Shown in pieces: positions 26,297 to 34,554 of a DNA stretch of 64,000 bases (the stretch's first letter is position 1; the number at the start of each line of letters is the position of its first letter). The position numbers and the translations under genes were made by a program. The DNA is from Sphingomonas jejuensis. GTDB lineage: Bacteria; Pseudomonadota; Alphaproteobacteria; Sphingomonadales; Sphingomonadaceae. The notes below the pieces were generated by a model that was not told the origin of the DNA, did no database searches, and saw only the letters and a program-made list of their open reading frames with translations. The stretch lies in contig NZ_JAATJE010000001.1 in NCBI RefSeq assembly GCF_011927695.1, positions 124,001 through 188,000 on the forward strand, given 5' to 3'.

Positions 26297-27456
26297 CAGC
26301 GATTGGCCGCGATGATCTGGCGGATGCGGGCGTCGGTCGCCGGATCGACGGCGGCGGTGGTGAGCGAGGCGGCGGCCGCCCTGCCGGGCTGACCGAGGCG
26401 CGGACCGCTGCGATCGGCGGTGTCGACCGTCACCGTCGCCGACAGTCCGACACGCAGCGGGTTGGCGCGAAGCTCCCGCGGGTCGAGCATGATGCGCACG
26501 GGCAGGCGCTGCGTGATCTTGATCCAGTTGCCGCTGGCGTTCTGCGCGGGCAGCAGCGCAAAGGCGTTGCCGCTGCCAGCGCCCACGCCCACCACGCGGC
26601 CATGGAAGACCACGTCGTCGCCATAGGTGTCGGCGATGATGGTGGCGGGTTGCCCGATCCGCAGGTCGCGCAGCTGCGTTTCGCGGAAATTGGCGTCGAT
26701 CCACAGCCGGTCGAGCGGGACCACCGACATCAACGGCGTTCCCGCGGCGACCTGCTGGCCAAGCTGCACCGTACGCTGTGCCACCACGCCGCCGACGGGG
26801 GCGGCGACCTGCATGTGGCTGCGGGTGATGGCGGCACGGCGATAGGCGGCAACAGCGGCCATGACCTGCGGGTTGGTTTCGACGGTGGTGCCCTGCACGG
26901 TGGTGCGCGACTGGGTCTGACGGCTGCGCGCCAGCCGCAGGTTGGCGGCCGCGACGCGGAGCTGGTCGGCGGCGTGGGCCAGTTCCTCGCCGGAGACCGC
27001 ACCGGCGGCGTCGGCACCCCGGCGCCGCTGATAGTCGCCGCGGGCCTCGGCCAGCTGCGCTTCCGCCTGCACCACCGCCGCGCCCGCCTCGTCCACGGCC
27101 GAGAAGCTCGACCGGGTGGCGCGGACGGCGCGGGCAAGATCGGCCTCCGCGGACGCAAGCGCGACATCGGCGGTTGCGGGATCCAGCTCGATCAGCGGCT
27201 GGCCGGCGCGCACCGTCTGCGTGTTGTCGGCATGAATGGCGAGCACGGTGCCCGGATCGCGCGCGGTGATCGCCACCACGTCGCCGGCGACATAGGCGTT
27301 GTCCGTTTCCTCCTCCGGAGCGGACAGCAGGAAGTGGAACACGGCCCAGACGATCGCCGCCACGAGGACGATGATCCCGAGGATCAGGAAGCCGCGACGG
27401 CGGGCGCGCGGGTTGCCCGCCGGGGCGGCGGGCGCTGGGGCGGCGGTGTCGGTCAT
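26296..27456 (-). CDS. emrA: HlyD/EmrA-family membrane fusion protein
   Basis: A 386-residue periplasmic adaptor. A transmembrane segment lies at about 21-44, a first half-lipoyl domain has AGDVVAITARDPGTVLAIH, a coiled coil follows at about 95-190, and the second half-lipoyl/beta-barrel region has VAAPVGGVVAQRTVQLGQQV and GSGNAFALLPAQNASGNWIK (EmrA signature). It links the EmrB permease to the outer membrane factor encoded upstream. It overlaps both neighbours by four bases or less. Confidence 0.93.
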   Translation of the reverse strand: MTDTAAPAPAAPAGNPRARRRGFLILGIIVLVAAIVWAVFHFLLSAPEEETDNAYVAGDVVAITARDPGTVLAIHADNTQTVRAGQPLIELDPATADVALASAEADLARAVRATRSSFSAVDEAGAAVVQAEAQLAEARGDYQRRRGADAAGAVSGEELAHAADQLRVAAANLRLARSRQTQSRTTVQGTTVETNPQVMAAVAAYRRAAITRSHMQVAAPVGGVVAQRTVQLGQQVAAGTPLMSVVPLDRLWIDANFRETQLRDLRIGQPATIIADTYGDDVVFHGRVVGVGAGSGNAFALLPAQNASGNWIKITQRLPVRIMLDPRELRANPLRVGLSATVTVDTADRSGPRLGQPGRAAAASLTTAAVDPATDARIRQIIAANR

Positions 27457-28844
27457 CGAGTGCTTTCCTGGGAAAAGTCGCCGCCGAGCGCGAGCAGCAG
27501 CCGGACGCGCGCCTGTGCCGCATCGACGGCAAGGTCGGCGCCCGCCTGCTCGGCGGCGAGCGTGCGGATGTCATTGTCGATCAGGTCGAGCCGGCTCGAT
27601 AGCCCGGACGAGACGCGGACGGCGTTGAGGCGGCCGGTTTCGCGGTAGCCGCGCAGAACGTCCGCCTGCGCCGCGCGGTCGGCCTGGATCGCGCCAACCT
27701 GTGCGATGCCGTCGGCAGCCTCGCGCACGGCGCCGATCACGCGCTCGTTATAGTCGGCGGTGGCAAGGTCCAGCGCGGCCACGGCGCCGTCCAGGTCCGC
27801 CCGCCGCCGCCCCCCGTCGAACAGGGGAAGGCTGAGCGCAGGCCCCACCCCGGCCGTGCCCGCATCAAGATCGAACAGGTTGCCGATGCCGACGGCCTGC
27901 AGACCCGCAAGCGCGGCCAGATTGACGTTGGGGTAGAAGGCGCGCCGTGCGACCTCGCGTCCTTCGGCAGCGGCGGCGACGCGCCGTTCTGCCGCGGCGA
28001 TGTCCGCGCGACGGGCCAGCAGGTCCGCAGGCACGGTCGTCGGCAGCGGCAGCCCGGCATCCAGCCGAAGCGCGGTGGGGCCGAGGGTGCGCCCGAAATC
28101 GGCCCCGCGCCCGGCGAGCGCCGCCAGCGCGTTGCGCGCCAGCACGTTGGCAGCCTCCGCCCGCACGGCCGCCTGCCGCGCCTGCGCCAGCAGCGTGGTT
28201 GCAGCCTCCCGGTCGATCTCGCTCGCCAGCCGGTTGCTGATGAGAGTGCCGACCAGCCGGAGATTGCCTTCGCGGGTGGCGACCGTGCGCTGGGCGATGC
28301 GCGCCTGCGCCTCGGCCCGGGCCAGGTCCAGATAGGTTGCGACCACCGCGCCCGACAGCGACAGGCGCGCCGCCGCCACGTCCAGCGCTGCCGCCGCGGC
28401 CGACTGGCGCGCTTCCCGGATGGCCGATCGCTGGCGCCCGAACAGGTCCAGGTTCCAGTTGAGGTTGGCGAGGCCCGTGCCGACGAAGCGGACCGTGCCG
28501 CCAAAGGGCGGGGGGATGGTGTAGCGCCCGGACAGCCGCGCGACCTGGCCCTGCGCGTCGAGCGTGACCGACGGATCGGTGGCGCCAGTGCGGGTGGCAA
28601 GCAGCGCCTCCGCCTGGCGGACGCGCGCCAACGCCGTATCGAGGCTGGGATTGCCGTCGACGGCGGCGTCCACCAGCCGGTCGAGCTGCGGATCGCCGAA
28701 GCCGCGCCACCAGTCAGGCGCGATCGCCGGGGTCGCACCGGCGAGGCCGAGGTCGGCCGGCGGGATCAGGGCCACGGCCTGCCGGGTCGCGGGCGCGGCA
28801 CAGCCGGCGACGACGAGGAGCAGCGCGAGCGGGATCAGGCGCAT
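27453..28844 (-). CDS. NodT-family outer membrane efflux lipoprotein
   Basis: A 463-residue TolC-like outer membrane factor. The signal MRLIPLALLLVVAGC ends in a lipobox. The two OEP repeats show DPQLDRLVDAAVDGNPSLDT with ALARVRQAEALLATR, and a second set with LPLFDGGRRRADLDGAVAAL. The ATG at 28844 is chosen because it begins the signal peptide; the frame upstream is overlap with marR. It forms the exit duct of the EmrAB pump. Confidence 0.92.
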   Translation of the reverse strand: MRLIPLALLLVVAGCAAPATRQAVALIPPADLGLAGATPAIAPDWWRGFGDPQLDRLVDAAVDGNPSLDTALARVRQAEALLATRTGATDPSVTLDAQGQVARLSGRYTIPPPFGGTVRFVGTGLANLNWNLDLFGRQRSAIREARQSAAAAALDVAAARLSLSGAVVATYLDLARAEAQARIAQRTVATREGNLRLVGTLISNRLASEIDREAATTLLAQARQAAVRAEAANVLARNALAALAGRGADFGRTLGPTALRLDAGLPLPTTVPADLLARRADIAAAERRVAAAAEGREVARRAFYPNVNLAALAGLQAVGIGNLFDLDAGTAGVGPALSLPLFDGGRRRADLDGAVAALDLATADYNERVIGAVREAADGIAQVGAIQADRAAQADVLRGYRETGRLNAVRVSSGLSSRLDLIDNDIRTLAAEQAGADLAVDAAQARVRLLLALGGDFSQESTR

Positions 28845-29296
28845 GGGCCGGCCTCGACCAGGGTCGCGCGCAGCCGCTGCAGGAGCAGGATCAGCGTCCG
28901 TGCGTCCTCCTGCGGCCAGTCGGAAAGCCACCGGTTCCAGCATGCGACCACGTCCTTCTTGCATGCCAGCGTCACCGCTTCGCCGGCATCGGTCAGCGCA
29001 AGCGCGATGCGGCGCCGATCGTCGGGGCTCGGTTCCCGCGTGATCCAGCCCTTGTCCGACAGCATGTCGACCAGGCGCGTGGTCGCGCCCTTGTCGTGGC
29101 CAAGGTCACGGGCGAGATCGGCGGCCGTCATCCCCCGGCCGAACCAGATCGACACCAGCGCCTGCCACTGCGTGTAGGTCAGCCCGTGGTCGGCAAACAC
29201 CGGCTCGAGCGCCGCGGCGCCAAGCTGGTTGGTGCGGCGCACGAGATAGCCGATCGAATTGTCGGGATCGAAGCAGGCTTCGGAGTAGAAGGGCAT
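28835..29296 (-). CDS. MarR-family transcriptional regulator
   Basis: A 153-residue winged-helix repressor of the MarR family. The HTH contains MTAADLARDLGHDKGATTRLVDML and the wing DDRRRIALALTDAGEA; the first part is split here from longer context. Such proteins bind phenolic or hydrophobic compounds and release their own operon. The gene is first in the marR-nodT-emrA-emrB operon. Two imperfect palindromes just upstream of its start are good operator candidates. Confidence 0.92.
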   Translation of the reverse strand: MPFYSEACFDPDNSIGYLVRRTNQLGAAALEPVFADHGLTYTQWQALVSIWFGRGMTAADLARDLGHDKGATTRLVDMLSDKGWITREPSPDDRRRIALALTDAGEAVTLACKKDVVACWNRWLSDWPQEDARTLILLLQRLRATLVEAGPCA

Positions 29297-29300
29297 GTGG

Positions 29301-29326
29301 TTGCCTTGGCAATAGTTGCCCAGGCA
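29301..29326. promoter_or_regulatory. tandem MarR operator candidates
   Basis: TTGCC-TT-GGCAA at 29301-29312 and TTGCC-CA-GGCA at 29316-29326 are two dyads with centres 15 bases apart. They begin four bases upstream of the marR start codon. Their position suggests autorepression of the efflux operon by blocking transcription start or early elongation. Confidence 0.6.
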
Positions 29327-29383
29327 GTCAATAGTCTTTCAACAGGCAAAGCCGGTTTGATGAAATCGGTCGCCCTCCGCGCC

Positions 29384-29668
29384 TCAGCCGACGGTCACGC
29401 CTTTCCAGAACGCGATGCGACCGCGGATGCTCTCGGCCTCCGGCTTCGGGTCGGGATAATACCAGGCGGCGTCCCGGTTCTCGGCGCCGCCGACCGCCAG
29501 GCTGTGGTAATGCGCCGTGCCCTTCCACGGGCAGACGCTGGTCGTGTCACTCGGCCGGAGAATGGCGGCATCGACAGCCTCCGCCGGGAAATAATGGTTT
29601 CCTTCCACGACCACCGTGTCGTCGCTGCTGGCGATCACCGCGCCGTTCCACCGTGCCTCGACCATCAT
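29384..29668 (-). CDS. DUF427 domain protein
   Basis: A 94-residue protein of the DUF427 family. The family motifs are visible: VEARWNGAVIA, EGNHYFPAEAV, and the conserved CPWKGTAHYHSL followed by AAWYYPDPKPEA. A GGGAG ribosome site precedes the ATG at 29668. The family forms small beta-tent folds and is often seen next to oxidoreductases; no function is assigned here. Confidence 0.88.
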   Translation of the reverse strand: MMVEARWNGAVIASSDDTVVVEGNHYFPAEAVDAAILRPSDTTSVCPWKGTAHYHSLAVGGAENRDAAWYYPDPKPEAESIRGRIAFWKGVTVG

Positions 29669-29780
29669 GATGCTCCCGATGCTATGACAAACGAGCCGCC
29701 CACGATCGGCGATTAGGCGCGGTCGCGGAGTCCCGTCTCGGTCGGCAACGCCGATGCCGCGCCTGCGATCCGTCGGCCGC

Positions 29781-31394
29781 TCAGTAGACGGCCGTCCACA
29801 TCGACCGGAGGATCGCCTGCCGGTCGACAGGCGGCAGCGCGAACTCGGCCGCGGCGGCGGCGGCCACCGCCACCGCCACGTCGACGGCGACGCGGCGCAG
29901 GTCCGACACCGGGGGCAGCAGCCCGTCGTCGCTCGACATGGTGCCAAGGGCGCGGGCGGCGGCGAGGAACATGCCGTCGGTGACCCGCGGCGCCCCGGCC
30001 ACCAGCGCACCCAGCCCGACGCCGGGAAAGATATAGACGTTGTTGACCTGCGCCACGCCGGGCACGCCGAACGGGCTGCCGGTGCCGACGATCGCGCGCC
30101 CGCCCGACCATGCGATCAGGTCCGCCGGATGCGCCTCGCAGTGCGAGATCGGGTTGGACAGGGGGAAGATGATCGGTCGCGCGCAGCCGTCCGCGATCAG
30201 TTCGACCAGCCGGCGGTCGAACATGCCCGGACGCCCCGACGTCCCGATCAGAACGGTTGGCGCGACGGCGGCTGCGACCTCGTGCAATGTCGCCCGGCCG
30301 GGCGCGGCGAGGGACCACGCCGCGATCTCGGCGGGATCCCGCGCGAAGTCGCGTTGCGCCGGGGAAAGGCCGTTCTGCCCGGCCATGACGAGGCCATCGC
30401 GGTCGACGGCCCAGATGCGGGCGCGTGCCTCCGCCGGGCGCAGGCCGTCCGCCATCATGGCGCGCACCAGAAGCGTGGCAATGCCGGTGCCCGCCGCCCC
30501 GGCGCCGCACAGCAGGATCCGCTGGTCGGACAATGCCGCGCCCGTGCGCGCGACCGCCGACAAGAGCGTGCCGGTGGCGGTCGCGGCCGTCCCCTGGATG
30601 TCGTCGTTGAACGTCGCCAGCCGGTCGCGGTAGCGGGCGAGCAGGGCCTGCGCGTTCTCGCCCGCGAAATCCTCCCACTGCAGAAGGATGCGCGGCCAGC
30701 GATCGGCCACCGCGGAAACGAAGCTTTCGACAAAGGCGTCATAGTCCGGCCCGCGCACCCGCGAATGGCGCCAGCCGACATAGAGCGGGTCGTCGCGCAG
30801 CGCGGCGTTGTCCGTGCCGACATCCAGCAGGATCGGCAGCACCTCCGCCGGGTGCAGCCCGGCGCACGCCGTGTAGAGCGCGAGCTTGCCGATCGGAATG
30901 CCCATGCCGCCCGCGCCCTGGTCGCCCAGGCCCAGGATCCGCTCGCCGTCCGACACCACGATCACCTTCACGCGGTCGAGCGCGGGATCGGCCAGGATAT
31001 CGGCGATCCGGCCGCGGTTGGGCCAGCTGAGGAACAGGCCGCGCGGCCGCCGCCAGATGTCGCTGAACCGCTGGCAACCCTCCCCGACAGTGGGCGTGTA
31101 GACGAGCGGCAGCATGCGGGGCAGGTCGCTTTGCACCAGCGCCTGGAACAGCACCTCGTTGGTGTCCTGCAGCTCCCGCAGGAAGGCGTAGCGGTGGAAG
31201 TCGTCCGGCAGCGCCTCCAGCGCGCGGCGGCGCCGGTCGATCTGCGTGGCGAGCGTGGAGACATGCGGCGGCAGCAGGCCGTGCAGGCCCAGCCGGTCCC
31301 GCTCAGCTTCCGTGAAGGCGGTCCCCCGGTTGGTCAGCGGATCGGCGAGGAGCGCGCGTGCGGCGGCATGGAGCGGAGGCGTTTGAACGGTCAT
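29781..31394 (-). CDS. NAD(P)-dependent malic enzyme
   Basis: A 537-residue enzyme that oxidatively decarboxylates malate to pyruvate. It belongs to the large-subunit, MaeA/SfcA-like form: YTPTVGEGCQRFSDIW contains the catalytic Tyr, and GIPIGKLALYTACAG the catalytic Lys. Metal ligands are in WEDFAGENAQ and FNDDIQGTAA, and the nucleotide site is GAGAAGTGIA. The ATG at 31394 follows the porin gene by 13 bases. With the dicarboxylate transporter and porin upstream it makes a malate uptake-to-pyruvate unit. Confidence 0.94.
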   Translation of the reverse strand: MTVQTPPLHAAARALLADPLTNRGTAFTEAERDRLGLHGLLPPHVSTLATQIDRRRRALEALPDDFHRYAFLRELQDTNEVLFQALVQSDLPRMLPLVYTPTVGEGCQRFSDIWRRPRGLFLSWPNRGRIADILADPALDRVKVIVVSDGERILGLGDQGAGGMGIPIGKLALYTACAGLHPAEVLPILLDVGTDNAALRDDPLYVGWRHSRVRGPDYDAFVESFVSAVADRWPRILLQWEDFAGENAQALLARYRDRLATFNDDIQGTAATATGTLLSAVARTGAALSDQRILLCGAGAAGTGIATLLVRAMMADGLRPAEARARIWAVDRDGLVMAGQNGLSPAQRDFARDPAEIAAWSLAAPGRATLHEVAAAVAPTVLIGTSGRPGMFDRRLVELIADGCARPIIFPLSNPISHCEAHPADLIAWSGGRAIVGTGSPFGVPGVAQVNNVYIFPGVGLGALVAGAPRVTDGMFLAAARALGTMSSDDGLLPPVSDLRRVAVDVAVAVAAAAAAEFALPPVDRQAILRSMWTAVY

Positions 31395-31407
31395 GGTCCT
31401 CGTCGGA

Positions 31408-32934
31408 TCAGAAGCGCAGGCTGAGCCACGCGGCCAGGAAGTCGGAACTGCGATAATTCGCATCGGTCAGCGCGCGACCCGCGGCAAGATGCTCGTAGCG
31501 CCCCGTCACCGACACGCGCGGACTGATCGTCCACACGATCTGCGCGCGATAGGTGTCGGCGATGTGACGTGCATCGCCCAGCTGCGTTCCGGCAAAGGCC
31601 GTGCCGTTGGCGCGGTAGACCGCATCATCGACATCCTGGCGCCAGCTGCGCTGCACCTCCAGCGTCGCGCGCACCTTGGGCATCGGCTGGAAGCTGATGT
31701 TGGGGGCAAAGGCGATGAAGTTGGTGGGCGTCGCGTAGAGCTGGTAGCTGTAATAGACATTGTTGCCGAACGGCGCGAGCGCGGTGCCGAGCGTGCCCCC
31801 GTCGAAGCTGCCGCCACCCGTCGCATAATCGACATGCACGCCGATGCGCGGTGCCGTGCGCGCTTCGCCCAGGCGGAAGGTCTGGGCCGCGAAGATCTGC
31901 CAGGCGGAGATCGGCCGGCCATCGAAGTGGCCGCCCTGGTGATTGACCGTCCAGTCGATGCTCGCTCGCCCGACATCCCCCCACAGGTGGATGCCATAGA
32001 AGTCGCGCACCTCCCGCCCGGTGCGGAGGCCCCAGACCGCATTGTCGTTCCGGAGGCGCCAGACGAACGGATCGAGGTAGAGCTTGGATTGGCCGAACCA
32101 GCTGCCCGGCAGGACGATGCCCGTCGAGACGCCGGAAAAGCGCCGGTCGCGATCGACCTTGTCGTCGCCGATCCCCTCCGTGCCCAGGCGCGTGGTGTGA
32201 AAGTCGAACAGGTCGATACGGACGCGCGAAGTCCGCGCCCAGGCGCGGGTGCCGTTGAACACGAAGAAGATGGTGTTGTTGTCGCGCGGTACCACCATCA
32301 GGTTCGGGCCGTCGGCAAAGGTCTGGCGGCCGTGCCGCACACCCAGGTCGACGTCGGCAATCTCCCCGGTCACGTCGACAAAGCTCTGCTGCACCACCAG
32401 GTCGTTGCGCAGCGTCGCGGCAGGCGTGCCGAGTTCGACCCCGCCGAGGCCGCCATGCGCCAGTTCGCCGAACAGCCGCACATGCCGGCCGAGGTGGAGA
32501 TCGGCGCCCGCGACGATGCGGGTGATGTCCTGCCGCTGCGCGCGGGCCTCGCGCAGGTTGGGGTTGGTGGTGTGGTTCGACCGCAGCCGCAACTCGCCCG
32601 ACAGCGTCAGGTAGACGTCGCCATCGGCGGCGAGCGGCACATATTTCAGCCGGTCGATCGGATCGTCGATGCGGGACGGGTCGCGAAAGCGCGTCCAGTC
32701 CTCCACCCAGCGCGACTGATTGTAGCCGCCGGTGGTGACGCCGTCGCCGATCGCTTCCGCCGGATAGCTTTCGGCGGCGGGCGCAGCGGCGGTCGGGTCG
32801 ACGCGCTCCTTGAAGCCTTCCTGCGGCGCGGCCGTGGCGGGCGCGGCGGCGGCGATCACGGTCTGCGCCGGAAGGGCGACGGGCGAGAGCGCCAGCCCGG
32901 CGACGGAGGCCGCCGCCCAGATGTTGGTGGTCAT
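31408..32934 (-). CDS. alginate-export-family outer membrane porin
   Basis: A 508-residue outer membrane beta-barrel with an N-terminal signal region (MTTNIWAAASVAGLALSPVA). The pattern LGVRHGRQTFADGPNL with FNGTRAW is typical of the alginate export (AlgE-like) barrel family, and the protein ends in the strand AAWLSLRF. Despite the family name, members serve many anionic substrates. Its place between dctA and malic enzyme suggests it lets C4-dicarboxylates across the outer membrane. Confidence 0.85.
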   Translation of the reverse strand: MTTNIWAAASVAGLALSPVALPAQTVIAAAAPATAAPQEGFKERVDPTAAAPAAESYPAEAIGDGVTTGGYNQSRWVEDWTRFRDPSRIDDPIDRLKYVPLAADGDVYLTLSGELRLRSNHTTNPNLREARAQRQDITRIVAGADLHLGRHVRLFGELAHGGLGGVELGTPAATLRNDLVVQQSFVDVTGEIADVDLGVRHGRQTFADGPNLMVVPRDNNTIFFVFNGTRAWARTSRVRIDLFDFHTTRLGTEGIGDDKVDRDRRFSGVSTGIVLPGSWFGQSKLYLDPFVWRLRNDNAVWGLRTGREVRDFYGIHLWGDVGRASIDWTVNHQGGHFDGRPISAWQIFAAQTFRLGEARTAPRIGVHVDYATGGGSFDGGTLGTALAPFGNNVYYSYQLYATPTNFIAFAPNISFQPMPKVRATLEVQRSWRQDVDDAVYRANGTAFAGTQLGDARHIADTYRAQIVWTISPRVSVTGRYEHLAAGRALTDANYRSSDFLAAWLSLRF

Positions 32935-32997
32935 GCGATGATCCTTCGGCAGGATGCGTGGCGGCTGGGAAGGGGGGCTCCTTTCCGCCGCCGCGGG

Positions 32998-34341
32998 TCA
33001 CTCGGCGGGGATGGCGTCGGCCGGCAGCTGATCGACGCTCGGCATCTTGCCGGCCATCGCCAGATCGAACTGGCTGCGGTCCAGCCGGCCTTCCCACCGC
33101 GACACCACCACGGTCGCCACCGCATTGCCGATGAAGTTGGTGAGGCTGCGGCATTCGCTCATGAAGCGGTCGATGCCGAGGATCAGCGCCATGCCCGCGA
33201 CGGGCACCGTCGGCACGATGGACAGCGTCGCTGCCAGGGTGATGAAGCCCGCCCCGGTGACGCCGGCGGCGCCCTTCGACGACAGCATGGCGACGGCCAG
33301 CAGCAGCAGCTGCTGTCCCAGGCTCAGCTCGACATTGCAGGCCTGCGCAATGAACAGCGCCGCCAGCGTCATGTAGATGTTGGTCCCGTCCAGGTTGAAG
33401 CTGTAGCCGGTGGGCACGACCAGCCCAACGATCGACTTGGGGCAGCCGGCGCGCTCCATCTTCTCGATGAGCGAGGGCAGCGCGCTTTCGGACGATGACG
33501 TGCCGAGCACCAGCAGCAGCTCCGCCTTCAGGTAGGAGATCAGCTTCGTGATCGAAAAGCCGCAGGCGCGGGCGACCAGGCCCAGCACGATGAACACGAA
33601 CAGGAAGCTTGTGAGGTAAAAGGTCGCGACCAGGGCCGCGAGGTTGGCGAGCGCGCCAAGGCCGTAGGCGCCGATGGTGAAGGCCATCGCGCCGAACGCG
33701 CCGATGGGCGCCGCCTTCATCAGGATCGCCACCACCTTGAACACGGCCACGGACACGTCCTCCAGCGCGGAGGTGACGCGCTCGCCGCGCTCGCCGACCA
33801 GCGCCAGCCCGATGCCGAACAGGATGGCGACGAACAGCGTCTGGAGGATGCTGCCCGACGTCAGCGCGGACACGAAGGTGTCGGGGATGATGTTCATCAG
33901 GAACCCGGTCAGCGTCGTGTCGTGGGCCTTGTCGGCATATTCGCTGACCTTGGTCGTATCGAGCGTGGCGGGATCGATGTTGAGGCCGGCGCCCGGGCGG
34001 ACGACGTTGGCGACGATCATGCCGACGATCAGCGCCAGGGTCGAAAAGGCGAAGAAATAGATGAAGGCCTTGCCCGCGACGCGGCCCACCGCGGCCAGGT
34101 CGCGCATGCCAGCGATGCCGGTCACGATGGTCAGGAAGATCACCGGCGCGATGATCATCTTGACGAGCTTGATGAAGGCGTCGCCGATCGGCTTCATGGC
34201 CTCGCCCGTTTCCGGCGCGAAATGGCCCAGCGTGATGCCCAGCCCGATGGCGACAAGCACCTGAAGATACAGATGCCGGTACCACGGCTTCGGCGTGGCC
34301 GCCTGCGCCATCGCCGCGGGGGGTAGGTCGTTCACCGACAT
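32998..34341 (-). CDS. dctA: C4-dicarboxylate:cation symporter DctA
   Basis: A 447-residue DAACS-family transporter for succinate, fumarate and malate. The signature features are [20 protein letters not shown], the Ser-rich hairpin [11 protein letters not shown], the motif [15 protein letters not shown] and [18 protein letters not shown] near the end. It is first of the dctA-porin-malic enzyme run and is divergent from the dctBD sensor-regulator pair, the classical rhizobial arrangement. Confidence 0.96.
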   Translation of the reverse strand: MSVNDLPPAAMAQAATPKPWYRHLYLQVLVAIGLGITLGHFAPETGEAMKPIGDAFIKLVKMIIAPVIFLTIVTGIAGMRDLAAVGRVAGKAFIYFFAFSTLALIVGMIVANVVRPGAGLNIDPATLDTTKVSEYADKAHDTTLTGFLMNIIPDTFVSALTSGSILQTLFVAILFGIGLALVGERGERVTSALEDVSVAVFKVVAILMKAAPIGAFGAMAFTIGAYGLGALANLAALVATFYLTSFLFVFIVLGLVARACGFSITKLISYLKAELLLVLGTSSSESALPSLIEKMERAGCPKSIVGLVVPTGYSFNLDGTNIYMTLAALFIAQACNVELSLGQQLLLLAVAMLSSKGAAGVTGAGFITLAATLSIVPTVPVAGMALILGIDRFMSECRSLTNFIGNAVATVVVSRWEGRLDRSQFDLAMAGKMPSVDQLPADAIPAE

Positions 34342-34538
34342 CTCTCAAGCTCCTCTGCCTGCACCAGCCCGACTCATGTCAGGGTCCGGAAGCCACGAGC
34401 ATGCGCGGCCCGATGATGCGCGCGAACGTGCATCATGCAAGAAACGCATCTTCTTTCCAAATCAACAGCTTGCGTCAAAGTTGCCGCCGTTCCGGGTGAT
34501 CGAAAGCGCAAGGATCGACACAGCTCGAGGGGGCATAA

Positions 34539-34554
34539 GTGCAAAAACTTGCAC
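34539..34554. promoter_or_regulatory. palindromic operator candidate at the dctA/dctB divergent region
   Basis: GTGCAA-AAAC-TTGCAC is a perfect inverted repeat (6-bp arms, 4-base spacer). It overlaps the GTG start codon of dctB and is about 190 bases upstream of dctA. It is the obvious candidate for the DctD binding site and could also limit dctB translation or transcription. Confidence 0.6.

Noticed and set aside
24749-27574. A single 941-codon frame spanning emrB and part of emrA
   Set aside because: Only the EmrB part is meaningful; the upstream part is the emrA region read in the wrong frame. The ATGA overlap at 26296 gives the real emrB start, so this is not a fusion.
31393-33498. A 701-codon + strand open frame opposite the porin, malic enzyme and dctA genes
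   Set aside because: It crosses several well supported genes on the other strand and shows no recognisable domain or start context.
34471-34486. A GG-N10-GC sequence (CGGCAACTTTGACGCA on the minus strand) as a sigma54 promoter of dctA
   Set aside because: The -12 half is poor and the linked DctD lacks the GAFTGA loop needed to work with sigma54, so the match is probably chance.
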